A stretch of DNA of 14,420 nt, taken from the NCBI GenBank assembly GCA_034440515.1, contig JAWXCF010000042.1, forward strand, positions 1 through 14,420. The letters run 5' to 3'. The position numbers were made by a program, and so were the translations under genes. The stretch is from JAWXCF01 sp034440515. GTDB taxonomy: Bacteria; Bacteroidota; Bacteroidia; CAILMK01. This document shows, piece by piece, positions 6,530 through 13,609 of this stretch. Under the pieces are notes generated by a model, which was not told where the DNA came from, made no database searches, and saw only the letters and a program-made list of their open reading frames with translations. How positions within the stretch are numbered: the first letter of the stretch is position 1; each line of letters begins with the position of its first letter.

Positions 6530-9148
6530 TTAGAATAGTGGTTGACCTATGTAAAAGTGGAAGTGTCCTGCACTTGGTTGTCCTGGTTGTTGCAGACTTG
6601 GGTCAAACCCATAGCCCCAGTCAAAGCCTAACAATCCAAACATAGGAAGGAACACCCTTACCCCACCACCTGCACTTCTTTTTAGTTCAAACGGATTATA
6701 GTTTCTCCAAGACTGCCACGCATTACCGGCCTCGGCAAATGCTAAAGCATATACTGTTGCACTTTGACTATTTACTATAGGGTATCGCAACTCAAAGGTG
6801 TATTTATTGTAAATAATACCACCTTGTTCTATAGGGACGCCATCTTTAGTAATGCTAGGTGTTACATCATTTGCGCCTTGGTACCCTCTAAATCTAATTA
6901 GCTCTCTACCATCAAGGTTAAATCCTGTTAGACCATCACCACCAACATAAAATCTCTCAAAAGGGGTGTTTCTTAGGTTTCTATTATATCTACCTAAATA
7001 TCCAAAGTCCATTTGACTAAGGAGTACAAATTTTCGTGTTCCTTTACGTGTCAATGGTGTATAATGACCTAGACTTGCTTTGAACTTAAAGTATTCTAGG
7101 TATTTGTATCTAATTTGTTGACCAGCTTGTGTCTCAGGAATTTTAGAAAAGTCAATATTTCTTATTAAACTCCAAGGTGGGGTATATTGAAAACTAAGAT
7201 TAATTAAACTACCTGTAGTAGCATATATAGGTGCATCTACGCTGTTTCTAGTTATTAAGTGCCTAATATATAAGTTATTAGAATACCCAGTATTAAAGTT
7301 GCTTATTAACTGATTAAAATTCTGAAAGCTGTAATATTGATAGGTAGCACTATGGAATATCGTAAAATAATCATCAGGCCACTTTAGTCGCTTACCCAAA
7401 CCAACAGTAAATGTTGGAGAATTTAACTGTGATCTTGTTGCCCTATTGAATACATCGCCAAAACGTTGAATAGAATATGACCCGCTTACTGTGAATGAAT
7501 TAGGTTTGTGTCCACCAAACCAAGGGTCTGTAAAGCTCATATTGTATGATTGAAACTGTGGCCCACTACTTTGGCCCCTTATGGTTAAACTCTGTGCGTC
7601 TCCACTTGGGTAACCTTGCCAGTCTCCACCTTTTAACAAGCGCTGCATACTAAAGTTATTTAATTGAAGCCCCAAAACTCCTACCAACCTACCAGCACCA
7701 TAACCCCCACTTAGTTCTACTCTATCATTTGGTTTTTCAGCAACGACATATTCTAAATCTACCGTACCATCTTTTGGGTTTGGTTTTGGGTTTACATTCA
7801 TTTTTTCACCATCAAACAATCCCATTTGTACCAATTCCCTTTGACTTCTAATGATATCACTTCTGCTAAATTTCTGTCCAGGCTTGGTTCTTATCTCTCT
7901 TAATAGAACTTTGTCGTGTGTTCTAGTATTTCCCTTAATGGTAACTCTATTTATAACTGCCTGCGGTCCCTCAAATATTCTGATTTCTAAATCGACACTA
8001 TCGCCGTCAATTCTGGTCTCTACAGGTGTTACATTAAAGAATAAATAGCCATCGTCCATATATAAACTAGTAATGTCTAGCCCATTTGGACTCATAAATA
8101 ATCCACGATCTAATAAATCAGTATTGTATGGGTCACCTTTCTTAATTCCCAAAAGTTTTGACAAATCTGTTGTTGGGAATTTTGTATTTCCAGACCAAAT
8201 TATTTCTTTAAAATAGTATTTGTTACCTTCTTTTACTTTTATGTTTACATCAACTAGATTGTCTTTGTGTTTAACTATAGAATCTGAAACTAATACCACA
8301 TCTTTATATCCTAGGCTTCTGTAAAATGCAATAATAGTTTCTTTATCTTCTTCATATTCATCCGGTTGAAACTTTGTCTTGCGTAGGGGATTCCACCATT
8401 TTTTCTCTTTAGTGTTCTTCATTACACGTTTTATTCTACTAGCCTCTAGCTTGTCATTTCCACCTATGTTTACTTTATGTATTCTTATTCTTTTACCTTT
8501 ATCTACTTTTATAGCAAGCGTCACCTCATTTTTTGTTGGGTTTTTATCTGGGGTTTGTATTATAGTAATTTTTGCATTGCTGTAACCTAAGTTGTTAAAG
8601 TGCTTTTTGGCTCGGGTCCTAATGTTATTTAGCATTTGCTCTGTAACTATATCGCCGGCATTTATTTTAAGATTATCTTTTAAGTTATTCGCTTTGCTTT
8701 TTTTCATTCCAGTTATGGAATATTTACTTAGCCTAGGTCTGGTAGTTACGCGTATAGTTATGTAGGCAGTAAGCTCTTCATTTTCTAAAAATGCGCTGTC
8801 AGCTATTATTTGTATATCGCTAAATAGATTCTGCTTCCATAGGTTTTTAATAGCTTTAGATATATCGTCGCCAGGTATCTCAACGTACAGCCCAGGTGCC
8901 AGTCCACTTACTGCTTGTATTACTCGCTTTTCAGACTCCATTAGAGTTTGACCATAGCTAGTAGCAGTATCAGCATTACTATAATTACCAGATACATTAA
9001 CAGCTTTTAACAAAAATTTCTTAGGTTTTTGTGAATAGTCTATTTCTATCTTTATTTTTTCTTTTGCTATTGGCTGCGCAGTAGCTGTCTGAAAAAATAT
9101 TATAACTATGAAATATAATAGGAAATAATACTTGGGTTTTATTGTCAT
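6530..9148 (-). CDS. bamA: Outer-membrane assembly factor BamA (Omp85 family)
   Basis: BamA is the essential insertase that folds beta-barrels into the outer membrane. A signal peptide covers residues 1-24 (cleavage after ATA). Five POTRA repeats follow at roughly 44-137, 138-219, 220-309, 310-395 and 396-473, recognisable by repeated motifs such as IHKVNIGGN, WSGNTKF and VTIKGNTRT. The C-terminal barrel spans about 474-872. The loop-6 signature reads FRGYQG (753-758), equivalent to the VRGF motif of E. coli. The protein ends in FYIGQPLF, with the terminal Phe expected of a barrel. The first POTRA carries an insert of about 25 residues near 55-80 rich in Ser, Thr and Asn. At 872 residues it is longer than E. 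coli BamA (about 810). It overlaps uppS by ATGA, implying translational coupling, and is followed by two Skp-like chaperones. Confidence 0.95.
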   Translation of the reverse strand: MTIKPKYYFLLYFIVIIFFQTATAQPIAKEKIKIEIDYSQKPKKFLLKAVNVSGNYSNADTATSYGQTLMESEKRVIQAVSGLAPGLYVEIPGDDISKAIKNLWKQNLFSDIQIIADSAFLENEELTAYITIRVTTRPRLSKYSITGMKKSKANNLKDNLKINAGDIVTEQMLNNIRTRAKKHFNNLGYSNAKITIIQTPDKNPTKNEVTLAIKVDKGKRIRIHKVNIGGNDKLEASRIKRVMKNTKEKKWWNPLRKTKFQPDEYEEDKETIIAFYRSLGYKDVVLVSDSIVKHKDNLVDVNIKVKEGNKYYFKEIIWSGNTKFPTTDLSKLLGIKKGDPYNTDLLDRGLFMSPNGLDITSLYMDDGYLFFNVTPVETRIDGDSVDLEIRIFEGPQAVINRVTIKGNTRTHDKVLLREIRTKPGQKFSRSDIIRSQRELVQMGLFDGEKMNVNPKPNPKDGTVDLEYVVAEKPNDRVELSGGYGAGRLVGVLGLQLNNFSMQRLLKGGDWQGYPSGDAQSLTIRGQSSGPQFQSYNMSFTDPWFGGHKPNSFTVSGSYSIQRFGDVFNRATRSQLNSPTFTVGLGKRLKWPDDYFTIFHSATYQYYSFQNFNQLISNFNTGYSNNLYIRHLITRNSVDAPIYATTGSLINLSFQYTPPWSLIRNIDFSKIPETQAGQQIRYKYLEYFKFKASLGHYTPLTRKGTRKFVLLSQMDFGYLGRYNRNLRNTPFERFYVGGDGLTGFNLDGRELIRFRGYQGANDVTPSITKDGVPIEQGGIIYNKYTFELRYPIVNSQSATVYALAFAEAGNAWQSWRNYNPFELKRSAGGGVRVFLPMFGLLGFDWGYGFDPSLQQPGQPSAGHFHFYIGQPLF

Positions 9149-9894
9149 ATTTTTATCTGTTCGCTGGTCAAGCCAAACCTACGTTCTCTATTCATATAGG
9201 TATTTATAGCAATTTCTAATTCCTTCTTGTCAAATTCAGGCCACATTTTGGGCGTGAAGTAAAATTCTGTGTATGCACATTCCCACAACAGAAAATTACT
9301 TATTCTTTGCTCACCACTGGTCCTTATTAGTAAAGCAGGGTCCGGTATTTGGCTGGTACTTAAGTATGATTTAAACCAAGTGTCTGTTAACTTTTCATTT
9401 ATATCAGCAGGGCTATTTTCATTCACCATTACTTGGACTGCATTTAGAATATCCCACCTTGCACTATAGCTTAGGGCTAATACTAGGCTTAGGCCATCGT
9501 TATGCGCCGTTTCTGTCATAGCACTATGTAGTTCGTTATAGCAGTTTTCTGGCAACTGCTTTATATTACCTATAGTTTTAAGGGAGACATTGTTTTTTTG
9601 TAATGTAGGTATTTCTGCACTTATGGTGTGTACTAACAGTTCCATTAGTGCGCTGACCTCTGCTGCTGGTCTGTTCCAATTTTCTGTGCTAAAAGCATAC
9701 AGTGTCAAATATTTAATACCTGCCTCTGCGCACCCCTCAACAACCTGGCGCACTGAATGGACTCCATTTTGGTGTCCAAATATTCTGTCTTCCCCCTGAC
9801 TTTTAGCCCATCTGCCGTTTCCATCCATTATTACGGCGATATGTTCTGGCAAATCTGCGTGACCAGATAAATGACTTAAAGTAAATTCAGACAT
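9145..9894 (-). CDS. uppS: Isoprenyl transferase (undecaprenyl diphosphate synthase, cis-prenyltransferase)
   Basis: It extends farnesyl diphosphate with isopentenyl units in cis to make the C55 carrier for peptidoglycan and surface glycans, at the inner face of the membrane. The hallmark IAVIMDGNGRWA is at 19-30, with the catalytic and magnesium-binding Asp24. FGHQNG at 39-44 and YAFSTENWNRP at 66-76 are the next conserved blocks. RTSGEQRISNFLLW at 191-204 and the acidic Glu210 in YTEFYF complete the diphosphate and magnesium site. At 249 residues it is full length. The start codon fits the usual short N-terminal extension before the conserved core. It is first in a coupled uppS-bamA unit, preceded by a TAnnTTTG box. 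Confidence 0.95.
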   Translation of the reverse strand: MSEFTLSHLSGHADLPEHIAVIMDGNGRWAKSQGEDRIFGHQNGVHSVRQVVEGCAEAGIKYLTLYAFSTENWNRPAAEVSALMELLVHTISAEIPTLQKNNVSLKTIGNIKQLPENCYNELHSAMTETAHNDGLSLVLALSYSARWDILNAVQVMVNENSPADINEKLTDTWFKSYLSTSQIPDPALLIRTSGEQRISNFLLWECAYTEFYFTPKMWPEFDKKELEIAINTYMNRERRFGLTSEQIKI

Positions 9895-9934
9895 TATTAA
9901 TATACTCTCAGCAACAATTACGAAGATTAGCCAG

Positions 9935-9942
9935 CAAAGGTA
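9935..9942 (-). promoter_or_regulatory. Candidate -7 promoter box for uppS-bamA
   Basis: Read on the - strand, TACCTTTG matches TAnnTTTG exactly, 40 bases before the uppS start and between the last PorG-like gene and uppS. A TTTAAG about 18-19 bases upstream is a poor -33 candidate. No terminator precedes it, so read-through from the barrel genes is also likely. Confidence 0.45.
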
Positions 9943-9966
9943 AGTGTTGCCCCAGTTAAACTTAAA

Positions 9967-10815
9967 TTAAAGTATTCCGAAAGGGTCCCTTTTAAAATTG
10001 GGACATATAGGTTGATTTATAACGTAGGAAAGTGTAATTCCTGAAAAGAAATAGAAGTCACGTTTCTCCGAATTGCCTCTCTTAAAGCCTGTTTTACCTA
10101 GTTTTAGGTCAGCGCTTCTGTCACTGAGGTCCACTGCAATGTCACCTCGTAGTTTTCCTAAAAGTTCTAAATCTGGATAATTGCCGCTAACATCGTCTAA
10201 ATAATCAGTAAATGTGACCCGCACTGCACTATGAACTAGTAAGTTAATGTGCTTAGTTAATGCATACTTTACGCCACCGCCTACTGGTATGGCTATCCCA
10301 CCAAGATTATATCTATTTGTACCTGCTATAATACCCTGTCCCTCTGTACCATATTCACTTAGGCTGTAAATTTTCCCATTCAGCTCTGCTTCAGGTTTAA
10401 ACTTATAGTAATAGATGCCCGTCATTAAATATGGGGTGAATTTTTTTCTATCCAATCCTACTTGGTAGGCAAAGAAGTTAAACTCAGTAGTTAAGCCAAA
10501 TTCTAAAATGTCTGATCTAAAGCTAAGATTCCTAGCCTTTGTGTCTTTGCTGTCTGCATCGCTGGCGTATATACTACCATAATTTAAGCCCAAAGTATAG
10601 GCAAAATGGGGTAGAGTTGCACGCTTAAGTGCAAATCCAAATGCTGGTCTGCTATCACCCAGTCTTACATTTTGCGCCAAGTCACCTTGATAACTACTAA
10701 ATCCACCAAAAATGCTAATCTCTGTAGCCTTTTGCCTGATTTGAGAGCTTCCTAAAATAGGAAAGCAGATCAAAAGACCTGCTAATGCTATGTATATATA
10801 TTTAAAGTTGAACAT
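9967..10815 (-). CDS. PorG-like (DUF6089) outer-membrane beta-barrel, copy 4, with altered C-terminus
   Basis: This small outer-membrane beta-barrel has a signal peptide at about 1-24 (cleavage after GSS). Family marks shared with its three neighbours are SYQGDL (41-46), RNLSFRS (95-101), GTEGQG (156-161) and TDYLDDVSGNY (203-213). A cysteine close to the end is Cys271. It sits next to uppS-bamA, where the T9SS protein PorG is usually encoded in this phylum, so by position it is the best PorG candidate. I cannot confirm that the organism secretes by T9SS. Unlike copies 1-3, which stop on a Phe three or four residues after the cysteine, this one reads CPNF and then continues for eight residues, ending in Leu. 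The usual terminal aromatic signal for BamA is therefore internal. A general DUF6089 barrel of unknown role is the fallback. Confidence 0.8.
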   Translation of the reverse strand: MFNFKYIYIALAGLLICFPILGSSQIRQKATEISIFGGFSSYQGDLAQNVRLGDSRPAFGFALKRATLPHFAYTLGLNYGSIYASDADSKDTKARNLSFRSDILEFGLTTEFNFFAYQVGLDRKKFTPYLMTGIYYYKFKPEAELNGKIYSLSEYGTEGQGIIAGTNRYNLGGIAIPVGGGVKYALTKHINLLVHSAVRVTFTDYLDDVSGNYPDLELLGKLRGDIAVDLSDRSADLKLGKTGFKRGNSEKRDFYFFSGITLSYVINQPICPNFKRDPFGIL

Positions 10816-10862
10816 TAATATTGCCTATAATACGTATTTCAGCAATAAAAGGTATTGTCAAA

Positions 10863-11714
10863 CTAAAAATAATTAGTACAACCTTTCTTACCAAATTTAT
10901 ATGTTAGGGTTAATTGCGTAGTAAACCAACCATCAAAGTTATTAGGATTCCCTCTTCTTCCAAAAGAAGGTTTAAAATCTGCACTTAATTCTTGTGTACG
11001 ATTTGCTAAAGCCTTAGTCAACTCTGGATTACTAGAATTTGATAATATTTCTGGAGCAGCATAGTTGCCAGATACATCATCAATATAATCAGTTGAGGTG
11101 AGCACTTTTTTTAGCTCAAATCCCAAATCTAATTTATTGCTAATTGGCATTTTAATGCCAAATGCCATAGGGTAATATAATTGAGTTAAATTATATGGTT
11201 TGCTGGTAACGTATGGATTTAGACCTTGTCCTTCTGTTGATAATGGTTTTAATTCAATCCACTCATCATTATATTTAGCTCTTGGTTTAAAGTTGAATAC
11301 ACCAATCCCCAGATAGCCGTATATTTTTACAGGGATTATATTACCTACATAAAAATTTGCAAATGTTAATTCCGTTCCGAAATAACCTCCAAAGATTTTA
11401 GTATTAAAGCTAAGATTTCTTTGTTGCCTAGGAATAGTGGTTGAGCTTTTATCTGAACCAGAAAGGGTTCCATAGTCTACACCAATTCTGAACGAAAGTA
11501 GTGATGAAAATTCTCTTCGTAGAAATGCACTGTAAGTCAATTTAGTTTGTGTAAAGTCGAATGTATTGTCAACTAAATCACCTTGGTAATTAATAATGCC
11601 AGTAGCAATACCAATTTGAGTCTTGGGGCGAAAAAAAGAGTTTTTTTGTTGAGCAAACAGAGTTATGGTAGTTGCAAAAAGAAATGCAATCCCCAAAAGT
11701 AGAGATTTAAACAT
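10863..11714 (-). CDS. PorG-like (DUF6089) outer-membrane beta-barrel, copy 3
   Basis: This is a secreted beta-barrel of 283 residues with a signal peptide at 1-21 (cleavage after LFA). It carries the shared blocks NYQGDL (42-47), RNLSFNT (99-105), STEGQG (159-164) and TDYIDDVSGNY (208-218). The only cysteine is Cys279, and the protein ends CTNYF, a proper aromatic end for BamA recognition. Alternating hydrophobic and polar residues through the body fit membrane strands, and the length equals its neighbours almost exactly. It starts 47 bases before copy 4 in the transcript, with no clear promoter or terminator on either side, so it probably shares a transcript with copies 2 and 4. It is clearly paralogous to them but diverged. 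Its function is not known beyond family membership. Confidence 0.8.
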   Translation of the reverse strand: MFKSLLLGIAFLFATTITLFAQQKNSFFRPKTQIGIATGIINYQGDLVDNTFDFTQTKLTYSAFLRREFSSLLSFRIGVDYGTLSGSDKSSTTIPRQQRNLSFNTKIFGGYFGTELTFANFYVGNIIPVKIYGYLGIGVFNFKPRAKYNDEWIELKPLSTEGQGLNPYVTSKPYNLTQLYYPMAFGIKMPISNKLDLGFELKKVLTSTDYIDDVSGNYAAPEILSNSSNPELTKALANRTQELSADFKPSFGRRGNPNNFDGWFTTQLTLTYKFGKKGCTNYF

Positions 11715-11774
11715 AGTAGGTTAATTATAATTGGAAAATATTAGTGAATATGCCTTTTTACATAGTTGTAATTA

Positions 11775-12623
11775 TTAGAAACGATAACACGAGTTCGGTA
11801 TAATATTATAAGATAAAATTATACCTGTAAATAGGTACCAATCTTTGTTAGTAGAGTTACCACGGAGCGTTTGTTCGTCATAATCAATTCTAACACCATT
11901 TTGATCAAATGAATTATTTGACATATTAGCAGCTAATGTTGATACCCTGCTTGCCAAATAATCATAAGGGACGTAGGTTGTGCTTACGTCATCTAAGTAG
12001 TCTGTAAAAGTCTTTCTAGCTCCAAATTCGAAACCAATATTCCAATGGTCGTTTAGGTTATGTTTAATTCCTAAACCAAATGGTAATGAAATTTGTGAAA
12101 GTGAATACCTTTTACGTTCATTAAATCTCTCAGTTTCTTGTCCTTCTGTCCTAAGTGGCTGTAGTCTCACATAGTTACCTGTAACGGGATCTCTATTCTC
12201 AGGGTCAAACTTAAATACACTAAAGCCACCAAATACATATGGACAGGTTTTCATATTTCTGCTTCCCGGTAACCATCCTCCAAGATTTATTTCAGCATTT
12301 GCACCAATGTCTAAAATGTTACTGTACACAGCTAAGTTTCTAGTGACTGCTTGTGGTTTGGTGCTGTTTCTATCATCACCACTATATGCACCTAGGTAGA
12401 CATTTCCTTTTAAAGTGAAATACCTGCTAACGTTATATCTGACTAAAATACCTCCTGCAAACTTTGCAGAATTAAAGTCAAAAATTCCGGGAGTTAAATC
12501 TCCTTGATAGCCAGACATACCGGCCATTACTCCGACTTCCCATTCAGGTAAGATTTGACCAAAACAAAACAGGGGCATACTAAGTATGGCCCCTGCTATT
12601 ATTGAAAATATTTTAATTCTCAT
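11775..12623 (-). CDS. PorG-like (DUF6089) outer-membrane beta-barrel, copy 2
   Basis: This 282-residue barrel has a signal peptide at about 1-22 (cleavage after CFG; Cys20 does not sit in a lipobox). The shared blocks are GYQGDL (38-43), RNLAVYS (95-101), RTEGQ (158-162) and TDYLDDVS (207-214). It ends SCYRF with Cys279. It has a second mature cysteine, Cys127 in KTCPYVF, that the other copies lack at this position, so an internal disulfide is possible. By eye it is closest to copy 1: both share SGDD/AGDD-type turns, PYVF(G/T)G, and RKTFTDYLDDVS preceded by WNIG. A well-formed promoter lies just upstream, making this the likely first gene of a copy 2-3-4 unit. Confidence 0.8.
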   Translation of the reverse strand: MRIKIFSIIAGAILSMPLFCFGQILPEWEVGVMAGMSGYQGDLTPGIFDFNSAKFAGGILVRYNVSRYFTLKGNVYLGAYSGDDRNSTKPQAVTRNLAVYSNILDIGANAEINLGGWLPGSRNMKTCPYVFGGFSVFKFDPENRDPVTGNYVRLQPLRTEGQETERFNERKRYSLSQISLPFGLGIKHNLNDHWNIGFEFGARKTFTDYLDDVSTTYVPYDYLASRVSTLAANMSNNSFDQNGVRIDYDEQTLRGNSTNKDWYLFTGIILSYNIIPNSCYRF

Positions 12624-12639
12624 TTATATAAAGCAGTTG

Positions 12640-12669
12640 CAAATGTAAAAGTACAATTTTACAAAACAA
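12640..12669 (-). promoter_or_regulatory. Promoter upstream of PorG-like copy 2
   Basis: On the - strand, TACATTTG (12640-12647) is an exact TAnnTTTG -7 box. TTG (12667-12669) stands 19 bases upstream as the -33 element, the canonical Bacteroidetes spacing. The box ends 16 bases before the ATG. Of all candidate promoters in the window this is the only one with both elements in place. Confidence 0.6.
12645..12662. repeat. 18-bp inverted repeat inside the copy 2 promoter
   Basis: GTAAAA-N6-TTTTAC is a perfect 6-bp inverted repeat with a six-base centre. It covers the spacer between the -33 and -7 elements and overlaps three bases of the -7 box, a natural place for a repressor or activator site. 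The arms are AT-rich, so chance is possible. No T-tract follows in a position that would make it a terminator. Confidence 0.4.
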
Positions 12670-12683
12670 TCTGCTAATAATGA

Positions 12684-13535
12684 TTAAAAACCTGTACAAC
12701 TAAATCTTCTGAATGTTTTAGATATGGTAATACCACCGAAAACATACATATCTAATTGTTTAGGGTCACCTTTTTGTTGACCTCCTTTATTGGTTATAAA
12801 TTTAGGATCAACCTCACGAGAACGGTCACTTAAATCTGCAGCCTGTTGCCCTCTTTGTGCTTTAATTTTGTCATAATCACCATATTTATCAGATACGTCA
12901 TCTAAATAGTCTGTAAAAGTCTTACGTTGACCTATTTCGATACCTATATTCCAATAGTTACCTAAGCTATATTTAAAACCAATACCATAAGGGATTGAAC
13001 CTTGTAAGCGGCTGTATAGTTTTTCTGAAGAACCATCCAGCCCTTGACCTTCTGTACCAAGAGGTTGTAATGCAACAAAAGTGCCTTTATAATCTGCTTT
13101 GGGATTAAAATAAAATAAATTGATACCTGTAAATACGTACGGCGCCCAATTATATCTACGAGACCGAGATATGTATGGACGAATGTTGTATTCAACCTGA
13201 CCGCTTAATTCAACAATAGTTGATCTAAAACTAGCGTTTCTTTTGTTTCTAAAAACATCTACATCAGCATAGTTTTTATCGTCACCTGCTATTTGTCCGA
13301 TTGTTACAGCGCCTTTGAAGTTAATTTTAGGCACAAAATAGTATCTGTATAAGATACCGATGGTAGGTTTCGTTTCACCAAGCGTAACTTGTTTTTGAGA
13401 CAAGTCACCCTGATATTGAGCAGCGCCAATAAAAACGCCTAACTCTTTGTCTTGAGCTGTCGCTGACAGTCCTAAGGCAGTGGTTACGATGGTTAGTAGT
13501 ATACGTCTAAGCTTCATAGCAATATTAATTATCAA
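12684..13535 (-). CDS. PorG-like (DUF6089) outer-membrane beta-barrel, copy 1
   Basis: This outer-membrane barrel has the shared blocks QYQGDL (40-45), RNASFRS (99-105), GTEGQG (160-165) and TDYLDDVS (208-215). The only cysteine is Cys280, in the ending SCTGF. The start is uncertain. From the first ATG the protein is 283 residues, but the second Met (Met7, codon at 13515-13517) gives a cleaner signal peptide, MKLRRILL to SATA followed by Q, and is probably the true start (277 residues). It follows nadK by about 70-90 bases, with a TAnnTTTG box overlapping the nadK stop codon. A 60-base gap containing a promoter separates it from copy 2. It is the copy nearest nadK; its individual role is not known. 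Confidence 0.8.
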   Translation of the reverse strand: MIINIAMKLRRILLTIVTTALGLSATAQDKELGVFIGAAQYQGDLSQKQVTLGETKPTIGILYRYYFVPKINFKGAVTIGQIAGDDKNYADVDVFRNKRNASFRSTIVELSGQVEYNIRPYISRSRRYNWAPYVFTGINLFYFNPKADYKGTFVALQPLGTEGQGLDGSSEKLYSRLQGSIPYGIGFKYSLGNYWNIGIEIGQRKTFTDYLDDVSDKYGDYDKIKAQRGQQAADLSDRSREVDPKFITNKGGQQKGDPKQLDMYVFGGITISKTFRRFSCTGF

Positions 13536-13601
13536 GTAAATTTAATTTCGATTCTCCTTTATTATATAGTAATACGCTTACCAACACATAAAGTTTAACT
13601 A

Positions 13602-13609
13602 CAAATTTA
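13602..13609 (-). promoter_or_regulatory. Candidate -7 box for PorG-like copy 1, overlapping the nadK stop
   Basis: Read on the - strand, TAAATTTG matches TAnnTTTG exactly; its first three bases are the nadK stop codon. The leader to the copy 1 start would be roughly 60-80 bases. No TTG lies at the -33 distance, and the AT-rich setting makes a chance match possible. Confidence 0.35.

Noticed and set aside
10819..10847. Nested inverted repeats between PorG-like copies 3 and 4 (TATTGC/GCAATA arms around AATACGTATT)
   Set aside because: The arms are short, the bases AT-rich and no promoter element is well placed; chance is likely in such sequence.
11775..12623. PorG-like copy 2 as a lipoprotein (Cys20 in the signal region)
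   Set aside because: PLFC is not a lipobox, and a normal signal-peptidase I site follows at CFG before Gln23.
12962..13195. Open - strand frame of 77 codons inside PorG-like copy 1
   Set aside because: Same strand but a different frame within an intact gene; no independent coding signal.
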